From: Pirellulales bacterium | Lineage (GTDB): Bacteria; Planctomycetota; Planctomycetia; Pirellulales; JAEUIK01 | DNA length: 64,000 nucleotides | NCBI GenBank assembly: GCA_019745975.1 | Contig: JAIESQ010000061.1 | Span: forward strand, 52,118-116,117 | Direction: 5' to 3' | Part shown: one piece after another, positions 25,812 to 34,117 of the stretch | Layout: each line of letters opens with the position of its first letter | How positions within the stretch are numbered: the stretch's first letter is position 1 | Notes under the pieces: generated by a model | Database searches by the model: none | What the model was told of the DNA's origin: nothing | What the model saw: the letters and a program-made list of their open reading frames with translations, nothing else | Translations under genes and position numbers: made by a program

Positions 25812-28800
25812 ATGTCCACCAGCCACGATCGCTTTTTCCGATCCGAGGAGGCACAGGGCGCGCTGTGGATCGACCAGCTCGCTGACCAGTTCGAGGCAGC
25901 TTGGCAAGGCGGCGTGGCGCCTGATCTGGCCCAATTCGTCTCCGGCGAATCTGCCGCAAAGCGTGCCCAACTCTTGGAAGAGCTCATTCGCATCGACCAG
26001 GCCTATCGTTCTCTCCGCGGCCTGCCGCGAACCTGGGACGACTACCGGGCCGAGTTTCCTGAATTGCCGCTGCTCGCGCCCTCGGCGGCCGACCCATCGC
26101 AGTGCGGCTGCCGACCCTCTGAGTTCGCGTCGAACGATGCATCGGCTCGCGCTTCAGAAACTGAATTGCCAAGTGGCCAGGCGCTGCCGCGGGTGATCGG
26201 CTACGAGCTTGTCGTCGAGCTCGGCCGCGGCAGCATGGGTGTGGTGTACAAGGCGCGTCAGCACGCACTGAAACGGACCGTGGCGCTCAAGATGATTCTC
26301 GTGGGCTCCTTCGCTGGCCCCGAGCAACTTGCCCGGTTTCGTCTCGAAGCCGAAGCCATCGCGCGCGTGCAACATCCCCACATCGTGCAGATCTACGAAG
26401 TTGGCGAACACGAGGGCTTGCCCTTCTATGTGTTGGAATATGTCGAAGGAGGCAGCCTGTCGCAAAAGTTGGGTGGTGTCCCTCAGCGGTCTCGGCGGGC
26501 GGCCGAGTTGATCCACAATCTGGCTCTGGCCGTGCATGTGGCTCACCAGCACGGCATCGTCCACCGCGATCTGAAGCCGGCCAACATCCTCATGGCGGCC
26601 GATGGCACGGCGAAGATCGCCGATTTTGGCTTGGCCAAACAGCTCGATAGCGACTCGGGTTTCACGTTGAGCGGAGTGGCGCTCGGCACGCCGAGCTACA
26701 TGGCGCCCGAGCAAGCGGCCGGCCAGGCGCACCTCGTCACTCCCACGACCGACGTCTACTCGTTGGGGGCGATCCTCTATGAAATGCTCACGGGCCGGCC
26801 ACCGTTCCGCGGCGCGACTCACCTGGAGACGCTCGAACAAGTGCGCGTGTTCGACCTCGTCCGTCCAGCACATTTGCAGCCGAAGCTTCCCCGCGAACTA
26901 GAAACCATTTGCCTGAAAGCCCTGGCCAAAGAGCCAGCACAGCGCTACCAAACGGCCGAGGCGTTGGCCGACGACTTGCGTCGCTGGTTGCACGGTGAGC
27001 CGATCACCGCCCGACCGGTCGGACCGATCTCGAAGGCGGTGAAATGGACGCGCCGCAGGCCCGCAGTTGCCGCCGCATTGGCCACGGCCATCGCAGCCGT
27101 CGCCTTCGCGGCGGTCGGTATTTGGTGGCACACGCGGCAGTTGCAGATCGCGTTGACACAAGCGGACGCCGCGCGCCGGCAATCCGACGAGCTGCGCGTC
27201 GCCAGCGACACTGAGCGCGAGCGGGCCGAAGCGATGGTCTATGCCACGGACGTGCGTCTGGCAGCGCGCGCGTACGCTGCTGGGGACGTCTTCGATGCCT
27301 CGCGTCGCTTGGAGCGGCATTTGCCGACCTCCGCGCAACACGATCGCCGCGAATTCACCTGGAAGCTGCTGTGGTCCCTGTGCCGGCCCAACGAAGTTGT
27401 TTTTCGGGGTCACACTCAGGATGCGTATGCCGTGCGCGTGATCGATGGCGGCCAACGAATCGTGAGCGCAGGGCGTGACGGCACCCTGCGCTTGTGGAGC
27501 GTCGCCGACCCATCTCGACACGAAATCCTCAAGCAGTATTCCGCGGAGCTGAACTTCGTGGCGCTGGCTCCCGACGGCGTAACACTGGCCGTCGGAACCG
27601 ACGACGGAACCGTCGGCATCTGGAACATCGACCGCCGCAGCGAAATCGGCAACTTCGTCGCGCACGCCAACTGGGTGCTGTGCGGGGCGATTTCGCCCCA
27701 GGGAGACCGCCTAGCCACCGGCGGGCGCGACAATGTCATCCGAATTTGGTCGCTCGACGGCAAGCTGCAGCGGGAGTTGCCAGGCCACACCTCGACGATC
27801 GAGTCGCTCGTGTTCTTGCCCGACGGGCTTCGGCTGGCATCAACTGGCACCGACCAAACCGTGCGCCTGTGGGATTTGGCCTCCGGCGCCGGTGAAATCA
27901 TCGGAACACATCCATCGACCGGTTACTCGGTCGCCTGTTCGCACGATGGCCGATTGCTGGCCACGGGTACCCAAACGCAGGATATCTACTTGTGGGACCT
28001 CGCATCGCGCACGCTGCGTGGCCGGCTCGCAGGGCACATCGAGAGCGTGCAGGCCGTCGAGTTCTCACCCGACGATAGCAGGCTGGCCTCCGCCGGCAAG
28101 GATGGTTCAGTGCGCATCTGGGATCTCGCCGGTCAAACCCAGATTGAGTCCTTCGGCGGAAACACTTCACGCGTTTGGTGCGTGGCCTGGTTGCCCGACG
28201 GCATGGGCGTGGTGAGCTCGGCTGGCGACGGCACGCTCCGGCTCTGGCGCCACCGCCTCGATCAACTAGAGACGCCGTTAGCAGAAATGCCTGACGAAGT
28301 TTCTCGTCTGCTTTTGCGCGACAGCCAACGTCTCGCGTGGACGGTGAGCAGCAATAACCGGGGTTACGAGCTTTGTACGCAATCTGGAAATCAATCGCCG
28401 ACGGTCCTGCGCAGCCCGATTGCCGGGCGACCTTCCGTAGTGAATTGGTGCGCCGCGCAACGGGCCGACGTGCTGGCGGTTGCCTGGACGAACTCGGTTG
28501 GTCCAGGGGTGCCACAGGGTCCCTCCGATATCTGTCTTTACGATGCGGACGGCGTGCGGTTGCCTGGCTCAATCCAATCCAAGCCGGGCGTGCTGTCGCT
28601 CGCGCTAAACTCCGACGCGAGTTTGCTGACCCTCGGCTATCGCAGCGGCCGACTCGAGCTGTACGATTTGCCGTCCGGTCGGCTGCGTTGGACGCGGGAA
28701 GGCACTTCTGAAGAGATCAACAAGCTCGAATTCAGGGCGCCAGGCGATGAGATCGCCGCCTGGACAATGAAGAACATCCGCGTCGATGCGGTTTCCATCG

Positions 28801-29240
28801 CCGACGGTCGTAGTCGAACGGTCGTCGAGTTCAAACGCCCACAGACTTTGTTTACGGCGGAAGTGATCAGTCCAGACGGCCGTCATTTGGTCGCTTGCGG
28901 TAACGAAGGCATCGTCCGTGTATGGGATTGCCGATCAACGAACGCGGAAGTTGGGCGTCTGGAGTCGATCGACGGCGGACCACGAGCGCTGGCGTTTTCA
29001 TCCGATGGTCGGTCACTTGCCGTGGGATCGGGTACCGGCGCGGTGACCCTGTGGCATGTGCCGACCTGGCAGGAGCTGGCGCGCTTCAAGACCCGGCTCG
29101 GTACGGTTCTCGATCTCTCCTTCTCGCCCGCAGGAGATACGCTGGGCATCGCCGGTCGCACGCCAGCGGGGCATGGCCAGATTCTGCTTTGGAAAACGGA
29201 CTCGGCCGCGAGTTCGATACCGACGTCGGGCGGTAACTAA
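25812..29240 (+). CDS. Membrane Ser/Thr protein kinase with C-terminal WD40 propellers
   Basis: Hanks-type kinase of 1142 residues from the ATG at 25812 (a TTG lies 9 bp earlier). Residues about 1-95 form an acidic helical region common in planctomycete kinases (FPEL motif). The kinase domain, about 130-395, has GRGSMGVVYKA (P-loop), the VAL-Lys, HRDLKPANIL, DFGLAK and GTPSYMAPEQA, so it should be active. One transmembrane helix follows (about 415-440; AAALATAIAAVAFAAVGIWW). The remainder is a string of WD40 repeats (SAGRDGTLRLWSV, ATGGRDNVIRIWSL, STGTDQTVRLWDLA), probably two propellers, which would face the periplasm if the kinase is cytoplasmic. Its TAA overlaps the stop of the convergent sigma gene. 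Confidence 0.93.
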   Translation: MSTSHDRFFRSEEAQGALWIDQLADQFEAAWQGGVAPDLAQFVSGESAAKRAQLLEELIRIDQAYRSLRGLPRTWDDYRAEFPELPLLAPSAADPSQCGCRPSEFASNDASARASETELPSGQALPRVIGYELVVELGRGSMGVVYKARQHALKRTVALKMILVGSFAGPEQLARFRLEAEAIARVQHPHIVQIYEVGEHEGLPFYVLEYVEGGSLSQKLGGVPQRSRRAAELIHNLALAVHVAHQHGIVHRDLKPANILMAADGTAKIADFGLAKQLDSDSGFTLSGVALGTPSYMAPEQAAGQAHLVTPTTDVYSLGAILYEMLTGRPPFRGATHLETLEQVRVFDLVRPAHLQPKLPRELETICLKALAKEPAQRYQTAEALADDLRRWLHGEPITARPVGPISKAVKWTRRRPAVAAALATAIAAVAFAAVGIWWHTRQLQIALTQADAARRQSDELRVASDTERERAEAMVYATDVRLAARAYAAGDVFDASRRLERHLPTSAQHDRREFTWKLLWSLCRPNEVVFRGHTQDAYAVRVIDGGQRIVSAGRDGTLRLWSVADPSRHEILKQYSAELNFVALAPDGVTLAVGTDDGTVGIWNIDRRSEIGNFVAHANWVLCGAISPQGDRLATGGRDNVIRIWSLDGKLQRELPGHTSTIESLVFLPDGLRLASTGTDQTVRLWDLASGAGEIIGTHPSTGYSVACSHDGRLLATGTQTQDIYLWDLASRTLRGRLAGHIESVQAVEFSPDDSRLASAGKDGSVRIWDLAGQTQIESFGGNTSRVWCVAWLPDGMGVVSSAGDGTLRLWRHRLDQLETPLAEMPDEVSRLLLRDSQRLAWTVSSNNRGYELCTQSGNQSPTVLRSPIAGRPSVVNWCAAQRADVLAVAWTNSVGPGVPQGPSDICLYDADGVRLPGSIQSKPGVLSLALNSDASLLTLGYRSGRLELYDLPSGRLRWTREGTSEEINKLEFRAPGDEIAAWTMKNIRVDAVSIADGRSRTVVEFKRPQTLFTAEVISPDGRHLVACGNEGIVRVWDCRSTNAEVGRLESIDGGPRALAFSSDGRSLAVGSGTGAVTLWHVPTWQELARFKTRLGTVLDLSFSPAGDTLGIAGRTPAGHGQILLWKTDSAASSIPTSGGN

Positions 29241-29836
29241 AGAGTTGTCACGTCGTCACGCAAGCAGCGCTGCGCGACGCTCTGCCAATACTCGCGCAGG
29301 ATCGCCAGCTTGCGGTCGACCGTGCGATCGGCGCAGCCCAGCGCCGCGGCGATCTGCTCTCGCGTATGACCTTGCAGAAATAACTCGGCAAACTCGCGCA
29401 GATTCTCCGGCATGGTCGCCACGTACTTCTGATAGCAATCTTTCAGAATGGCCTCTTGCAAGGGTGAGTAAGCCGAGTCGTCGACGAGTCGTGTGATGGC
29501 CGAACCTTGCTGCACGCGGCCCCCACCGCGGCGCGCGGTCAGTTCGTGGGTCACCTCGTTGCAGGCCTTGCACGAAATGATGTGCGACAACAGGGCCAGA
29601 AACTGCTGACGATTGACCAGCTTTGGCACCCGCTGTCGCTGGACCGCGTGGTAGAAGTCCAAAAAGGCCTGCTGGGCGATATCCTCTTCGTCGCTCGGGA
29701 TGGGCGAGCCGTGCAGCCGGTGCCGGGCCAGGCCTACCAAAGCGGGCCAATAGCGCTGGTGCAGCCGGGCCAGGGCGGACAAATCCCCCGCCTTCGCTTG
29801 TGCAATCCACTGGCTCACGGATCCGAGGCTCGGCAC
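29237..29836 (-). CDS. ECF-type RNA polymerase sigma factor
   Basis: A 199-residue sigma-70-family factor of the extracytoplasmic-function group. The region 2 core is visible (AGDLSALARLHQRYWPALVGLARHRL; DEEDIAQQAFLDFYHAVQ). Region 4 has a helix-turn-helix (FAELFLQGHTREQIAAALGCADRTVDRKLAILREYW). Planctomycetes have many ECF factors controlled by Ser/Thr kinases instead of anti-sigma factors, and this gene lies tail to tail with a kinase gene, the two stop codons sharing four bases (29237-29240). No anti-sigma gene is adjacent. A regulatory link with the kinase is inferred from proximity. Confidence 0.9.
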   Translation of the reverse strand: MPSLGSVSQWIAQAKAGDLSALARLHQRYWPALVGLARHRLHGSPIPSDEEDIAQQAFLDFYHAVQRQRVPKLVNRQQFLALLSHIISCKACNEVTHELTARRGGGRVQQGSAITRLVDDSAYSPLQEAILKDCYQKYVATMPENLREFAELFLQGHTREQIAAALGCADRTVDRKLAILREYWQSVAQRCLRDDVTTL

Positions 29837-30287
29837 GTCAGAACTTCCTGGGGCGCCGGAGTTGGGCTCGCTGGATTCCGACGAAAGGCATCGCCCGACT
29901 GATCGAAGCCGGGCACGATCCGACGATCATAGCGACCGTGTAGGACGGATCGCAACTTGCAGACCTGGAACGGGTTTCCATCTCGCCTGCCAGGTCGGTG
30001 CACAGCGCGTGGCGCCGCCGGACCCATGCCGCGGATGCCTCGGGATCGAATTCCTTGACCCTCAGGTGTCGGTGTTTTGTCGTGAATCTTGATTTTCCAT
30101 TAGACGCCCTCGGTAACGAGCCGTCGCGAGCCGCCTGCGCCCGACCAGACGAGCGCGACTTGCGATCCTGGCCGGCCGTGGGATGTGTTGCGCCTACGAC
30201 GAGCGAGCGCAAGCCGACTTCGGGGTGATCCCGCGACGCGCGCGATTCCGGTACCGGTGTCCCCCCCATCATATCGGGAGAAAGCAA
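29837..30287. other. Divergent intergenic region
   Basis: A 451-bp spacer between the ECF sigma gene and the PEP-CTERM gene. I see no gene or strong repeat. A cytosine-rich stretch precedes the ribosome-binding site GGGAGAAAG at 30276-30284. Promoters for both flanking genes are expected here. Confidence 0.45.
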
Positions 30288-31292
30288 ATGAAGATCCTTC
30301 GCACGGCACCGTGTTTCGCAGTCTTGGTTGCATCCCTGATGGCGAGCGCCGATGCGCACGCCAGTTCAGTGACCTTTGGCACGGGGATCAATCAATTCGC
30401 GATGGAGTTCGTGCAGATCGGTAATCCCGGGAACGCGGCCGATGCGACCGGCAATCCGAATCCTGCCGGCTCGGTTGCTTACGGTTACAACATTGGTAAG
30501 TACGAAGTCAGCCGGGATATGGTGACCAAGGCCAGTTCAGAAGGCGCGCTCGGTATCACGCTGGCTGACATGAGCTTGTACGGTGGCAACGGCATCGATC
30601 GACCAGCGACCGGCGTGAACTGGAACGAGGCAGCACGCTTTGCGAATTGGCTCAATACCAGCCAAGGGTATTCGCCGGCATACAAGTTCGGCACGCAGCC
30701 GGGTGATGTTGGTTACAGTGCCAGCCAGAATATTTCGCTGTGGGTCTCTGGCGATGCGGGTTTCAACTCCTCGAACCCGTTCCGCAACAGCTTGGCACGC
30801 TATTTCTTGCCGAGCGTCGATGAATGGTACAAAGCGGCGTATTACGATCCGAACGCAAGTGGCGGCGCGGGTGGTTACTGGAACTACCCGACGGGAAGCG
30901 ATACTGCACCAACCGCTGTTGCCGGCGGGACTGCAGCCAGTACTGCGATTTACAAGCAGCCGGTCAATCAAGGCCCAAACGATGTCAACCAGGCCGGAGG
31001 TTTGAGCCCGTATGGAGCGATGGGACTAGGAGGCAACGTCTACGAGTGGCAAGAGACGGAGTATGACCTCGTCAACAATAGTGGGGGCGGCGCCCGAATT
31101 AATCGGGGGGGCAGTTGGAGCGCACTGGCGTTCAATCTGTCGGCGTCGGATCGCGCCGGCGCTAACCCGACGGACGAGAATCAGGGCACCGGCTTTCGAG
31201 TCGCAAGTGTCCCTGAGCCAAGTGGCGCTGTGTTGGCGGGACTGGGCATCTTCACACTGATTGCCGGGCAACTTCGTCGCCGTCACCGATGA
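30288..31292 (+). CDS. PEP-CTERM-anchored protein with non-catalytic formylglycine-generating-enzyme (SUMF1) fold
   Basis: A 334-residue exported protein; the start is fixed by GGGAGAAAG 3 nt before the ATG and by a signal peptide (CFAVLVASLMASADAHA). The body is an FGE-sulfatase/SUMF1 domain (YNIGKYEVSRDMV; PATGVNWNEAARFANWLN; LPSVDEWYKAAYYDP; GNVYEWQETEYD; INRGGSWSALAFN; GTGFRVA). The paired catalytic cysteines of true FGEs, expected just after the RGGSW motif, are absent (Ala, Leu and Ser occupy the region), so it should not convert sulfatase cysteine. The C-terminus is a PEP-CTERM sorting signal: VPEPSG, a hydrophobic helix and RRRHR. Such proteins are processed by an exosortase and linked to exopolysaccharide; polysaccharide-export genes lie 4 kb downstream. 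Confidence 0.9.
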   Translation: MKILRTAPCFAVLVASLMASADAHASSVTFGTGINQFAMEFVQIGNPGNAADATGNPNPAGSVAYGYNIGKYEVSRDMVTKASSEGALGITLADMSLYGGNGIDRPATGVNWNEAARFANWLNTSQGYSPAYKFGTQPGDVGYSASQNISLWVSGDAGFNSSNPFRNSLARYFLPSVDEWYKAAYYDPNASGGAGGYWNYPTGSDTAPTAVAGGTAASTAIYKQPVNQGPNDVNQAGGLSPYGAMGLGGNVYEWQETEYDLVNNSGGGARINRGGSWSALAFNLSASDRAGANPTDENQGTGFRVASVPEPSGAVLAGLGIFTLIAGQLRRRHR

Positions 31293-31500
31293 CGGGAATT
31301 CATCGCAGCGAATCGACAATCGATATCGATGCGGCTCGCACTGGCATCACGGAAGCCGTGGCGCTCAACGATTACTTTTGTTGCCGTCGGTTTGTCTTGC
31401 GAATCCGCCCGACTCTACAATCATCACCAGAATCCTGTTAAAGTGAGGCCGCTCGTACACCTGCCAAACCCGCCATCCGCTCAACTTGAAGGCACGCACC

Positions 31501-32952
31501 ATGGATGTGGCATCAAGCGGATCGGCGGCCTGGCTGGCTCGCACCAAGATCGTCGCCACGATCGGGCCAGCCTGCGGCAACGTCGAGCAGCTCGTCGCAT
31601 TGGCCACGGCCGGCGTCTCGGTCTTTCGCCTGAACATGGCGCACGCCTCGATCGAGGAGCACGCGGCGCATCGTGACGCCATTCGTGCCGCGAGCGAGCG
31701 CGTCGACCGCCCCTTGGGGATGCTGGTCGATCTGGCTGGCCCAAAGATCCGGCTTGGCGAACTGCTGGGGGACGTGCTCGAGCTGGCCTTGGATCAGGAA
31801 GTCGCCCTGGTGCGCGGCGACCGGTCCGACGGCGCGAATCAACTCACGACCACCTATCCCACGCTCGTCGACGAACTGAGCGTGGGAGACCGCGTGATGC
31901 TGGCCGACGGCACCGTCGGGCTTAAGGTCGTTGCCAAGCAGCCCTCGGGCGTCCGCTGCCGTGTGGTGCAAGCCGGCACGATCCGCAGCCGACAAGGGGT
32001 CAACCTGCCGGGTGTGAAGTTGAGCACGCCAGCCATGACGCCGGCCGACCTGGAGCACGCGGCCTGGGCGGCCGACGTCGAGGCCGATTTTCTGGGATTG
32101 AGTTTCGTCCGTTCAGCGGCCGATGTGCGGCAACTCAAGGAGTTTCTGGCTCGACGTGAATCGTCGCTGAAGGTCATCGCGAAGATCGAAAAACCCGAGG
32201 CGCTCGACGAGCTGGAGTCGATTGTCGAGGCGGCCGACGGCGTGATGATCGCCCGAGGAGACTTGGGCGTGGAGATCGACGTGGCCGAAGTGCCGGTCGT
32301 GCAGAAGCGGATCACGGCGCTGTGCCGGCAGTTACAAAAGCCGGTGATAACCGCCACGCAGATGCTCGACAGCATGCAGAATTCCCCGCGCCCCACGCGC
32401 GCTGAAGCCAGCGACGTCGCCAATGCCATACTCGATGGGTCCGACGCCTGCATGCTTTCGGGCGAAACAGCGATCGGCCGCTATCCGCGGGCCGCCGTCG
32501 AGACGATGAGCCGCATTGCCCGGGCCACCGAGGAGCTGTACGCGCACCTGCCTCCGGCGCCGCCGAACTTGAGTCGTCGCGTCGACGGGGTGCTACCCGT
32601 CACCCAGGCGGTGGTTGTGGGAGCTAGCGCGATGGCGCGCGAGTTAAAGGCACGGCTCTTGGTCGTGGCCAGTCACTCGGGTGCCACGGCGCTGGCCTTG
32701 TCGAAGCAGCGGAATTTCGTGCCGACCATCGGCACCAGCGACCGCGAACAGACATTGCGTCAAATGTGCCTGTACTGGGGAGTCCGTCCGCTGGCCGCCC
32801 CGATCGACGCGATCGGCGCCCTGGTGCGCCACATCGAAACCTGGGGCAAGACTTCAAGCACGCTCGCGACCGGCGACCGCATCGTATTGGTGTCGGGCAC
32901 ACGGTTGGCAGGGGCCGGGCACAACCTGGTGCTGGTGCACGAAGTGCAATAG
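31501..32952 (+). CDS. pyk: Pyruvate kinase
   Basis: Glycolytic enzyme converting phosphoenolpyruvate and ADP to pyruvate and ATP. The ATG at 31501 (preceded by GAAGG) gives 483 residues, the usual length. Seen in order: RTKIVATIGPACGNVEQL, LNMAHASIEEH, a B domain (about 75-170), the catalytic Lys in KVIAKIEKPEALDELESI, the metal-binding ARGDLGVEI segment, the active-site TATQMLDSM, and SGETAIGRYP. The C-terminal allosteric domain is present. It differs from many homologues by NMAHAS instead of N-x-S-H-G. It seems to be transcribed alone and is followed by a 1.1-kb repeat-rich gap. Confidence 0.95.
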   Translation: MDVASSGSAAWLARTKIVATIGPACGNVEQLVALATAGVSVFRLNMAHASIEEHAAHRDAIRAASERVDRPLGMLVDLAGPKIRLGELLGDVLELALDQEVALVRGDRSDGANQLTTTYPTLVDELSVGDRVMLADGTVGLKVVAKQPSGVRCRVVQAGTIRSRQGVNLPGVKLSTPAMTPADLEHAAWAADVEADFLGLSFVRSAADVRQLKEFLARRESSLKVIAKIEKPEALDELESIVEAADGVMIARGDLGVEIDVAEVPVVQKRITALCRQLQKPVITATQMLDSMQNSPRPTRAEASDVANAILDGSDACMLSGETAIGRYPRAAVETMSRIARATEELYAHLPPAPPNLSRRVDGVLPVTQAVVVGASAMARELKARLLVVASHSGATALALSKQRNFVPTIGTSDREQTLRQMCLYWGVRPLAAPIDAIGALVRHIETWGKTSSTLATGDRIVLVSGTRLAGAGHNLVLVHEVQ

Positions 32953-33128
32953 TGGTCGCGGGAGAACGGCAACGTTGGGGGCTGGTACATTTTTCGGTGT
33001 GCGGCGCCGCGATGGCCAGTAGCGTCGTCCGAAAACATGTACCTGTCCCGCGGCATCGCTCTCCTGCTCTCCTTTCTCCTGTCCTGTGCTGAGCTTGCCG
33101 AAGCATCTCCTTTCTCGGCCGCAGGCCG

Positions 33129-33160
<32 letters not shown>

Positions 33161-33223
33161 CATCCCCGCGAGCGACGAGCTCACCACGACCGCACCGCGC
33201 CACGACGTGGGATGCTGGGCCAA

Positions 33224-33296
33224 GGGGACGGGAGTCGTTTCCGGGCAACGACCGAGCGCAAGGGTGCGACGCCGACCGGAAACGACTCCCGTCCCC
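33224..33296. repeat. 73-bp inverted-repeat hairpin element, copy 3
   Basis: Perfect 20-bp arms at 33224-33243 and 33277-33296, identical to those of copy 2, with a 33-nt loop at 33244-33276. The loop can itself form a small hairpin (CGCA-AGGG-TGCG). It lies 271 bp after the pyruvate kinase stop. Confidence 0.95.
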
Positions 33297-33437
33297 CTCG
33301 GCGTGGCACTGCGCAGGGCGCTGTCCAACAACCGGCGCCCGACCAACTTGCACCCTCGCGCGCGGCCATTTTCTGGCCCTTGACAAATGGTCACAAAGGT
33401 GTACAGTAATAGGTGCGAGACCTGAGAAGGAATTCGC

Positions 33438-33470
33438 GCGGGTGCCATGCCCACGCTCGTCGTGGGCATG
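33438..33470. repeat. GCGGGTGCCATGC-type palindromic repeat, copy 1
   Basis: CATGCCCACG (33446-33455) and CGTGGGCATG (33461-33470) form a perfect 10-bp stem with loop CTCGT. The flanking sequence GCGGGTGCCATGC recurs at 55040-55052, so this looks like a small dispersed palindromic repeat. Confidence 0.65.
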
Positions 33471-33700
33471 CCTGCGATCGGTCCCTGAAAACTGAACACC
33501 GAACACTGAAAACTATTCACAACAGGAGTAACCTGGCGCGCCAGCCTGCGCGCATGAGACAACACCCAGCACACGCATCTCACCCAAGGACTTCGCGGTT
33601 CAATGAACCGTTTGTTTGAGTCGGAGCCGAGAGCTGCGTCCGCCGTGCGCGCGTCGATCGCGCTGCCTGAAGCCTGATCCCTGAGAGGCCTGGAGCCTGC

Positions 33701-33860
33701 TTAGGACGCAAAACCGCGCTTAGGACGATCTAGGACGCAACGGTTTTGAGTTTTGCGTCCTAAAATAAATCGTTGTTGAGAAAAGACTTAACTACTTTTG
33801 ACGCCGCTTAGGACGGTTAGGACGCAAATTCCCGGACAACTTTATTCTGGGGGACCCCCC
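33701..33860 (+). repeat. Box-repeat element A (box TAGGACG)
   Basis: Five direct copies of TAGGACG start at 33702, 33721, 33731, 33809 and 33818. One inverted copy, CGTCCTA, is at 33756-33762. TAGGACGCAA (33731-33740) and TTGCGTCCTA (33753-33762) form a perfect 10-bp stem. The element closes with GACGCAAATTCCCGG, then TTTATTCTGGG and the palindrome GGGGGACCCCC. Element B repeats this layout almost base for base in spacing but with box CGGGACG. Confidence 0.88.
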
Positions 33861-33960
33861 GCGGCCTGCGGCCGGGAGAAGGTGAGCAGGAGACAATGCG
33901 GACTAGCAGACGGACCCTTCGTTGTGCGCTCGAACCGAGCTCGGGTCCAATAGCAAAAAG

Positions 33961-34117
33961 CCGGGACGCAAAATGCTCGACGGGACGCAACCGGGACGCA
34001 TGCTTTTCCGATTTACGTCCCGGCAGAAGTCGTTCCAAGAAAGGAACTTAACCGCATGAAACAGCAGGCCGGGACGATAGGGACGCAAATTCCCGGAACA
34101 TTTTATTCTGGGAGGGG
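33961..34117 (+). repeat. Box-repeat element B (box CGGGACG)
   Basis: Direct boxes CGGGACG start at 33962, 33981, 33992 and 34070. A fifth box, AGGGACG, starts at 34079, and an inverted copy, CGTCCCG, lies at 34016-34022. Offsets match element A within one base. CCGGGACG (33991-33998) pairs with CGTCCCGG (34016-34023). It ends in GACGCAAATTCCCGG and TTTATTCTGGG like A. Its end overlaps the last codons of the gene at 34103-35539, whose TAA stop is part of the element. Confidence 0.88.

Noticed and set aside
33701..34117. A CRISPR-like array in the TAGGACG/CGGGACG boxes
   Set aside because: The repeats are only 7-8 nt, unevenly spaced, partly inverted, and have no uniform spacers; no cas gene is in the window.
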